Part shown: positions 58,285-64,000 of the stretch, one piece after another
Layout of the letters: each line of letters starts with the position of its first letter
How positions within the stretch are numbered: the first letter of the stretch is position 1
Assembly: GCA_017792465.1 (NCBI GenBank)
Contig: CP051234.1
Location: 3,318,501 to 3,382,500, forward strand
From: Filomicrobium sp.
Lineage (GTDB): Bacteria > Pseudomonadota > Alphaproteobacteria > Rhizobiales > Hyphomicrobiaceae
Direction: 5' to 3'
Length of the DNA stretch: 64,000 nucleotides
The notes under the pieces: model-generated
Database searches by the model: none
What the model was told of the DNA's origin: nothing
Seen by the model: only the letters and a program-made list of their open reading frames with translations
Position numbers and translations under genes: made by a program

Positions 58285-60852
58285 TCAGAGCAACACGGCC
58301 CCATCATCGAAGATGATTTTCTCGACATCGACGAGGACATTGCGGCCGAGATCCCCAACATTGTCGGTTACAACAACCACGCCTGACTGACCTTCGGTAA
58401 TCGTGAAGTCGTCTTTTGACCCTGCGAACCTCGCGATGTCGAACTGAGCGCCGCCATCAATGCGGTCATTGCCCGCTTCATCGAAAATGACGTCGTTGCC
58501 ACCGTCGCCAAAAATGCGGTCGTTGCCGCTGCCGCCGAACAGACGATCATTGCCGGAACCACCGAAGAGACGGTCATTGCCGGCTTCGGCACGTAGGACA
58601 TCGGACCCGGCATTGCCGACGAGCAAGTCGTTGCCTGCACCACCGTAGATCCGATCGTTTCCGTCTCCGCCTCGAAGAATATCATTGCCGTCGCCGGCCA
58701 CCATCAAGTCATTTCCGGTGCCACCCAGAAGGCGGTCGTTTCCAGCATCGTCGCGCAGAATGTCATTTCCATCCGCACCGATAAGGATATCGTTACCATC
58801 CTCACCGAACAGCCTGTCGTTTCCGTCCTCGCCGTCCATGGCATCGTTGCCATCGCCGCCGGTTATGGTGTCGTCGCCATCGCCACCAAAAATGCGGTCA
58901 TCGCCGTCGTCTCCCAGCAGGATGTCAGCGTCTGCGCCACCATCCAACAAATTGGCGCCGAGATTGCCGGTGATGGTATTGACGATGCCGTTGCCGGTGA
59001 CGTCGATGTCCGCCTCGCCATCAAGCGTGATGTTGCTGACCCCAGGATCGAGAACGAGTTCGATGCCAGTGGCACCGGCTGCCCCTTCGACCAACAGATC
59101 ATCCACGTCGACGGCGACAGGGCTTTCGCCCGAATAGTCACCGGCCGCGATGTTGAGCGTGTACATGGCCGACGCTGCCGCGATGGCGTCCGTAATCGTG
59201 TTGAAGGCGCCAACGAAGTTTGAAGAGTCGTCAAACAACTGCACGGGACCGACGACGCTGATCAAGACGTTGTCTCCGGCAAAGTATGCCGCTTCCACAT
59301 TCATCAGCGTGTCGGTGCCTTCGTCGCCATCGCCGGCATTGTTGTCGACGACGCTGGCGATGCCGATGACATGACCGCCGCCATCCATCTCAAGCGTGAT
59401 GGTGTAGTCAGACGAGTTGCCTGCGTAGTTTGCGGTGTCGTAGTCGTCGCCACCGTCGATGGTGTCGTCTTCAAGGCCGCCGGTAATGGTATCGTCACCA
59501 GCCAGAGCCGAGATCGTGTTGGCTCCGTCGCTGCCGGTCAGATCGTCGATTTCGTCGGTGCCGATCACGTTCTCGATGCTGATGAGCGTGTCGGTGTCGC
59601 CGTAGGTGTCGGTGGCGGTCCCGGCGCCAAGATCGACGGTTACGCCGCTCATGCCGTCTTCGGCCGAGTAGTCGACCGTGTCGATACCGTCTGCGCCATC
59701 GAGCGTATCGTTAGAAGCGAGCCCGGTCAGGATATCGTCACCGTCTGTGCCAAGGAGGCTGTCGACGTCGGGAGAGCCGATCAACGTGTTGCCGCTGAAG
59801 CTGATATTGGTTGCTCCGGTGACGACGATGAACGGGCCGATTGGCGTCTCTAGCCCCACGGCGACGTTGTTGTTTTCGAGAATGTTATTCTCGACGGTCA
59901 CGTTGTCCGGTTTCGGGGTGCCGCGAGATTCGCCGTTGTAGTCGATGCCGATGGCAATCCCGTAGCCCGTGCTGCCTTCGACAGTGTTTCCAGAGACAAC
60001 GACGTCGGAGTGGAAGATGTCGATCCCGTTTTCGCCCGAACCCGTGACGATATTATTGGAGACCGTGCCGCCGTTTGAATCGGGGTTGCCGAAGCCGCGG
60101 CGCGTTCCGAAGACAATGCCGCTGTCGCCCTCGTAGTCGGTCACAATGTTGCTGTCGACGGTGGTGTTCTGCGAGTAGTAGATATAGATGCCACCGTTGT
60201 CGTAGCCGCCGATCACCTCGTTCAGTTCGACGGTGTTGCCGGTTGACGTTGATCCGCTTGATGAGCCGCTAATGTTGATGCCGTCATTGGTGGCATAGAC
60301 GAGGTTATGATCAATCGTTCCGGAATCGTGATTGTAGAGAACCAATGCATCGTCGCCGGCATTGTGGACGATGTTGTAGCTGATCTTCGCGCCGCTATCT
60401 CCGCCAACGCCGCCATTGCCATCCGAGGTGATCAGGTCAGCTGACGTGTTGAAGAATTCAAATCCGTTGACTTCGACATCATCGGCGCGAATGCGGAATA
60501 CCTGGGTGCCGCCCTCACCATCGATGATGGATTCCGCTGCGCTGCCTTGGGTGCGCAGCCCGGCATCGGTGCGGGGATCGACATCGCACTGGGCTCCCAG
60601 AATGCGCATGCCGTCGAACTCAATATCGATCGGTGCACCGCCAGTTGAGTATTCTCCGGCACCGACGACGATCGTGTGGTTCGCCCCGGCATGCGCGCCG
60701 GACACAGCGGCATTGATCGGGGTCGTGCTCTGTACGAAATCGACCCCCATTGGAGGGACGACGACGTTTTCGCTATAGATGGCAATCAGTGTATCGGTGT
60801 CGTCATAGACGTACACCTGTTCGGCCGGGCTGGCCGCAAACGCGCCTGACAT
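58285..60852 (-). CDS. Parallel beta-helix / RTX calcium-binding protein
   Basis: An 855-residue acidic protein. Residues 100-355 form a right-handed parallel beta-helix (repeated NTVxxN-type rungs). Residues 365-475 form a first RTX-like block. Residues about 535-600 resemble residues 12-90 (LFDDSSNFVGAF against VYDDTDTLIAIY; AAGDYS against GAGEYS), so the front module appears duplicated. Residues 625-800 are a run of GGxGxDxxx calcium-binding nonapeptides. The end (VDVEKIIFDDGAVLL) is the usual type I secretion tail. No signal peptide and no ABC/HlyD secretion genes are close. The beta-helix lacks the DPHD/DPHE catalytic motif of alginate epimerases, so a structural or adhesive role is as likely as an enzyme. 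Confidence 0.85.
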   Translation of the reverse strand: MSGAFAASPAEQVYVYDDTDTLIAIYSENVVVPPMGVDFVQSTTPINAAVSGAHAGANHTIVVGAGEYSTGGAPIDIEFDGMRILGAQCDVDPRTDAGLRTQGSAAESIIDGEGGTQVFRIRADDVEVNGFEFFNTSADLITSDGNGGVGGDSGAKISYNIVHNAGDDALVLYNHDSGTIDHNLVYATNDGINISGSSSGSTSTGNTVELNEVIGGYDNGGIYIYYSQNTTVDSNIVTDYEGDSGIVFGTRRGFGNPDSNGGTVSNNIVTGSGENGIDIFHSDVVVSGNTVEGSTGYGIAIGIDYNGESRGTPKPDNVTVENNILENNNVAVGLETPIGPFIVVTGATNISFSGNTLIGSPDVDSLLGTDGDDILTGLASNDTLDGADGIDTVDYSAEDGMSGVTVDLGAGTATDTYGDTDTLISIENVIGTDEIDDLTGSDGANTISALAGDDTITGGLEDDTIDGGDDYDTANYAGNSSDYTITLEMDGGGHVIGIASVVDNNAGDGDEGTDTLMNVEAAYFAGDNVLISVVGPVQLFDDSSNFVGAFNTITDAIAAASAMYTLNIAAGDYSGESPVAVDVDDLLVEGAAGATGIELVLDPGVSNITLDGEADIDVTGNGIVNTITGNLGANLLDGGADADILLGDDGDDRIFGGDGDDTITGGDGNDAMDGEDGNDRLFGEDGNDILIGADGNDILRDDAGNDRLLGGTGNDLMVAGDGNDILRGGDGNDRIYGGAGNDLLVGNAGSDVLRAEAGNDRLFGGSGNDRLFGGSGNDRIFGDGGNDVIFDEAGNDRIDGGAQFDIARFAGSKDDFTITEGQSGVVVVTDNVGDLGRNVLVDVEKIIFDDGAVLL

Positions 60853-61426
60853 GGCAAACTCCCCAACGCATTACAAAAATAAATATTCGACCTGCTGGCC
60901 TCGCCACGAGGGCCGGCACGTCTGTGGAATTAAGACCACATATGCACTATTGCCCAAGATTGTTGTGGATACGAGTCAAGTTTTTGGTTGGCTAGTTGCG
61001 CCAGTGTCACTTAGCGAGGGCCTCGGGCGACCGTTTTTTTCTCTTCCTTCGGTCAGCCGACTGACGATGTGCTGGCTGAATTATTGCGGACGTGAGTCAG
61101 AGTGTGTGCGCTCTCGGCGTTCTCAAGCGAAACGCCAGGGGTATTTCGGCTGAAGATTTGGGCAGGTTTCAGCGGCTGGATTTGCCAGACGGCTGGCTGG
61201 CGTGAAATGGCAGGTGCAGCGCAGATCTGTGCGGCAAAGACTTAGATTTTTCGATTGGAGAATTCTGGTTTCTGGTTCGCGCAGCCAGTTTGATTTGCAG
61301 GTCAGGCGATCGCTATCAGCCGATGTCAGGGGGCGGGCCTGACTATCCAGGTGTCCAAGAGACCCAGCGGACGTCGGTCACGGCCGAATAACCTCGCACG
61401 CCGCGGGGCGGGCGAGGCGATTGGCG
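60853..61426. other. Intergenic stretch upstream of the RTX gene
   Basis: No convincing gene, RNA or EcfG-type site was found. A GTCAG/CTGAC inverted repeat with a 4-base spacer lies near 61052-61065. The RTX promoter (minus strand) must be in the left part, which is A/T-rich near 60870-60890. Confidence 0.4.
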
Positions 61427-62284
61427 TCAGCGGAAAAGCAGGATCGGGATCTTGCACGAGCGGATCATCTCGGTGGTGGTGCTTCCGATGATGAGCGTGC
61501 GTATCCGAGAATGCCCATAGGCGCCCATAATGAGCAGGTTGAAGTCGCCGTCCCTGACGGCGTCGCTGATGACAACTTCGGGCTGACCGGAGACAACGCG
61601 CGCTTCCGCTTCATAACCGGCTTCGCGCAATCGCGCGGTCGCTTGTTCCAGCCGGGCGTTTTCCGGTCCGTTCTTGTCTCCGGCCCGCAAGAGTTCCAGT
61701 TTCAGTCCGCCGAAGCTGGCATGCGTTTTTGAGATGTAGGAAACGGCGCGCTCGATACTGTCACCGCCGTCGAAGGCGATCAGCACTTTTTCGATGGGCT
61801 TGAAGGCGCGCGATGTCACAAGTACGGGCTTGGCGCTTGCGCGCGCCACGCGTTCGATATTCGACCCTAGATGGAGCTTGGCAAAATCGGCAGCTTCGCC
61901 GCGCTTGCCAATCACGATCAGATCGGCATCACTTTCCAATTCCTGCATGGTCTCGACGAGGTCGCCAAACCGCAGCTTCGTTGTGACGTTCTCCAGTCCC
62001 TGCTCGGCGAGCCGTTCTTTGGCGGCGGCGAGAATAAGGCGTCCACGCTTCTGGGCGAGTTTTCCTGCGGCTTCATCGCTTGCGGCCAGTTCGGCCAACA
62101 GGAGGTCGCGGGCGTTGGCGTTCAGCGCCCCGCTCAGGTTTTGCTGGGATGCTGAGAGATCTCGCCGCCCAAGAACGTGCACGACTTCAGCACCGGCTTG
62201 CAGGCGCGCAGCAACCCAAGCGGTGTGGTCGCAGACGCTATCGGCGTAAACCGAGGCGTCGACGAATGAGAGGATCTTCGACAT
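61427..62284 (-). CDS. Universal stress protein, two UspA domains (copy B)
   Basis: A 285-residue tandem UspA protein. Domain 1 (1-150) opens ILSFVDASVYADSVCDHTAW. Domain 2 (160-285) opens KVLIAFDGGDSIERAVSYIS and contains LLIMGAYGHSRIRTLIIGSTT, the nucleotide loop. Domain 1 lacks the full ATP loop, as is common in tandem Usps. It starts 11 bases after the stop of the SulP transporter, so they form one unit, the known pairing of SulP porters with Usp proteins. It is only distantly similar to copy A at 47045. Confidence 0.92.
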   Translation of the reverse strand: MSKILSFVDASVYADSVCDHTAWVAARLQAGAEVVHVLGRRDLSASQQNLSGALNANARDLLLAELAASDEAAGKLAQKRGRLILAAAKERLAEQGLENVTTKLRFGDLVETMQELESDADLIVIGKRGEAADFAKLHLGSNIERVARASAKPVLVTSRAFKPIEKVLIAFDGGDSIERAVSYISKTHASFGGLKLELLRAGDKNGPENARLEQATARLREAGYEAEARVVSGQPEVVISDAVRDGDFNLLIMGAYGHSRIRTLIIGSTTTEMIRSCKIPILLFR

Positions 62285-62295
62285 GCGTTTCCTTC

Positions 62296-63777
62296 TCAGT
62301 GGCCCATCAGGCGTTCGAATGCGCCCGGTTTGTCATGAATAGCAAGTTTGTCCACGAGTGTCTCACTGGCTTCGTTCAGGCCAACGATATCCACCGTTGC
62401 GCCTTCGCGACGCAATTTCAGGACGACCATGTCGAGGGCCGTGACGCTGGAAATGTCCCAGATGTGCGCCGAGGAGACGTCGATAGTTACCCGTTCCAGC
62501 GCTTCCTTGAAGTCGAACGCGTTGGTGAAGTCTTCACCCGAAGCGAAGAAGAGCTGGCCCTCGACCTTATAGGTCCGATGCGTGCCATCTTCAGACAGAA
62601 CAGAGGTGACGCGGAAAATCTGCGCAACCTTCCAGGCAAAGAACAGCGCCGACAACAGAACCCCGATAAAAACACCGATTGCCAGATTATGGGTCAGCAC
62701 GACTCCGGCGACGGTCGAAACCATGACGATGCTTGAGCTGCGCGGGTGCTCTTTAAGGTTGGCGAATGACGACCAGCTGAAGGTGCCGACGGAAACCATG
62801 ATCATGATCGCAACGAGTGCGGCCATCGGGATCATCGCAACCCATTTTCCGAGAACGACGACAAAGAACAACAAGAAGACGCCTGCCAAGAAACAGGACA
62901 GCCTTCCGCGGCCTCCCGACTTCACGTTGATGACCGACTGGCCGATCATCGCGCAGCCGGCCATTCCGCCAATGAAGCCGGTGGCCATGTTGGCAATACC
63001 CTGGCCGATACATTCGCGGTTCTTGTTGCTCGGGGTATCGGTCAGTTCGTCGACGATCTGCGCTGTCAACAGCGACTCGAGCAAACCGACGGCTGCTACC
63101 CCGACCGAATAGGGGAAGATGATCGCCAGCGTTTCAAATGTGAAGGGAACGTCTGGAATGAGGAAGGAGGGGAACGTCGAGGGGAGTTCGCCCATGTCGC
63201 CAACCGTTCTGACATCGAGCCCTAGCAGCAAGGTCAGCGCCGTTACAACCACAATGCAAATCAATGGGGATGGCACCGCCTGCGTGAGACGTGGAAACAG
63301 ATAGATGATGGCGAGGCCGACGGAGACCAGCACGTAGGTGATCCACGGAACGCCGATCAGTTCGGGCAACTGCGCCATGAATATCAGGATCGCCAATGCG
63401 TTGACGAACCCGGTCAAAACTGAGCGCGAAACAAAGCGCATTACCGAGCCCAGTCGCAGGGCCCCGGCGATGGCCTGCAAAATTCCTGCGAGTATGGTCG
63501 CGGCGAGCAGATATTGCAGGCCGTGTTCCTTAACAAGGCTCACCATCAAAACGGCGGTGGCCGCAGTCGCAGCCGAGATCATGCCCGGCCGGCCGCCGAA
63601 GATCGCTGTCAAAACGGCAATCGAGAAAGATGCATAGAGCCCGATCTTTGGGTCGACGCCGGCAATGATCGAGAAGGCAATGGCTTCGGGAATGAGGGCC
63701 AGGGCGACAACGAGCCCGGCGAGCACGTCGGCTCGCACGTTTGTTAGCCACTCGCCATAGAGTTTATCGAGTTTCAT
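62296..63777 (-). CDS. SulP-family anion transporter with STAS domain
   Basis: A 493-residue SulP porter. Transmembrane helices fill about 15-395, with the signatures [21 protein letters not shown] near 19-39 and [21 protein letters not shown] near 262-282. A cytoplasmic STAS domain follows (about 405-493, [16 protein letters not shown]). SulP members move sulfate, bicarbonate or other anions. Pairing with a Usp gene and the conserved Gly/Ala pattern resemble bicarbonate- or sulfate-type members, but selectivity cannot be read. A role in disposing of the sulfate made from sulfonates is speculative at 17 kb distance from soeC. Confidence 0.92.
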   Translation of the reverse strand: MKLDKLYGEWLTNVRADVLAGLVVALALIPEAIAFSIIAGVDPKIGLYASFSIAVLTAIFGGRPGMISAATAATAVLMVSLVKEHGLQYLLAATILAGILQAIAGALRLGSVMRFVSRSVLTGFVNALAILIFMAQLPELIGVPWITYVLVSVGLAIIYLFPRLTQAVPSPLICIVVVTALTLLLGLDVRTVGDMGELPSTFPSFLIPDVPFTFETLAIIFPYSVGVAAVGLLESLLTAQIVDELTDTPSNKNRECIGQGIANMATGFIGGMAGCAMIGQSVINVKSGGRGRLSCFLAGVFLLFFVVVLGKWVAMIPMAALVAIMIMVSVGTFSWSSFANLKEHPRSSSIVMVSTVAGVVLTHNLAIGVFIGVLLSALFFAWKVAQIFRVTSVLSEDGTHRTYKVEGQLFFASGEDFTNAFDFKEALERVTIDVSSAHIWDISSVTALDMVVLKLRREGATVDIVGLNEASETLVDKLAIHDKPGAFERLMGH

Positions 63778-64000
63778 ACTTATCCATTATTTGCACTTGC
63801 CTGAGCGGTGATTGCGAGACCGCACGCAATCGGACCCGCAGCCCTAATCGGGGCGCCGGCATGTCGAAGATGGCAACGCTGGGGAAAGATTGACGCCAAA
63901 CTTAAAAGCAAGCTTGCGTTTGGCAAACGTCGCGTATGGCCGCACTTACGCGCTGGAAATGCGCAGAATAATTCGTCGTCGGTTAACGCTGTTGGATGCG
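63778..64000. other. Window end, upstream of the SulP gene
   Basis: Non-coding as far as visible. It should contain the promoter of the SulP-Usp unit on the minus strand, but no clear motif was recognised. Confidence 0.4.

Noticed and set aside
58450-58980. Dense short repeats that resemble a CRISPR or satellite array
   Set aside because: They keep one reading frame and encode GGxGxDxxx calcium-binding repeats, so they are part of the RTX protein.
1-64000. Mobile elements, integrases, tRNA-associated attachment sites
   Set aside because: No transposase, integrase, tRNA-like sequence or flanking direct repeats were seen; the region appears to be stable chromosome.

Overview
The window looks like chromosomal DNA from an alphaproteobacterium, most likely of the order Hyphomicrobiales (Rhizobiales). 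The reasons are a complete PhyR-NepR-EcfG general stress response module, three HWE/HisKA_2 histidine kinases, DUF992, DUF1328, DUF883 and PRC-barrel proteins, and a bacteriophytochrome next to a heme oxygenase. A genus cannot be fixed from the sequence alone. I saw no rRNA or tRNA genes, insertion sequences, phage genes or CRISPR arrays.

Layout. 0-1 kb: a small DUF2892 membrane protein and isopentenyl-diphosphate isomerase. 1-10.4 kb (minus strand): two tandem RND efflux pairs, each a membrane-fusion protein followed by a permease, with no outer-membrane factor. 10.6-33 kb: a stress and envelope island centred on nepR-ecfG and the divergent phyR (17.2-19.0 kb). It holds two HWE kinases, Dps, CsbD, PRC-barrel proteins, ExoD, DUF1328 and DUF883 membrane proteins, two AI-2E transporters, a DUF892 ferritin-like protein, a Clp-fold protease and a Crp-like regulator. 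Sixteen sites matching the EcfG promoter pattern GGAAC-N17/18-GTT (plus one near-match ending in GTC) sit in front of these genes on the correct strand. One palindromic site faces both ways, towards a kinase gene and towards a probable small RNA. 33-36.3 kb: heme oxygenase and a bacteriophytochrome kinase with a C-terminal receiver. 36.4-38.0 kb: a DegP-type protease.

38.5-56.3 kb: an organosulfonate catabolic region. The plus-strand run is xsc, pta, soeA, soeB, soeC. The minus-strand run, in transcription order, is a tripartite tricarboxylate-type transporter (large membrane, small membrane and binding subunits), sauS, and an ADP-forming two-subunit acyl-CoA ligase. A LacI-type regulator is divergent to it. 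Read together, the most economical pathway is: uptake of sulfoacetate, activation to sulfoacetyl-CoA, reduction to sulfoacetaldehyde (SauS), phosphorolytic desulfonation to acetyl phosphate and sulfite (Xsc), acetyl-CoA formation (Pta), and sulfite oxidation to sulfate with electrons passed to quinone (SoeABC). A response regulator and a universal stress protein lie between the two arms.

56.4-58.0 kb: a divergent SDR oxidoreductase and TetR regulator with two operator-like palindromes between them. 58.3-60.9 kb: a secreted-type parallel beta-helix/RTX calcium-binding protein. 61.4-63.8 kb: a universal stress protein followed by a SulP anion transporter.
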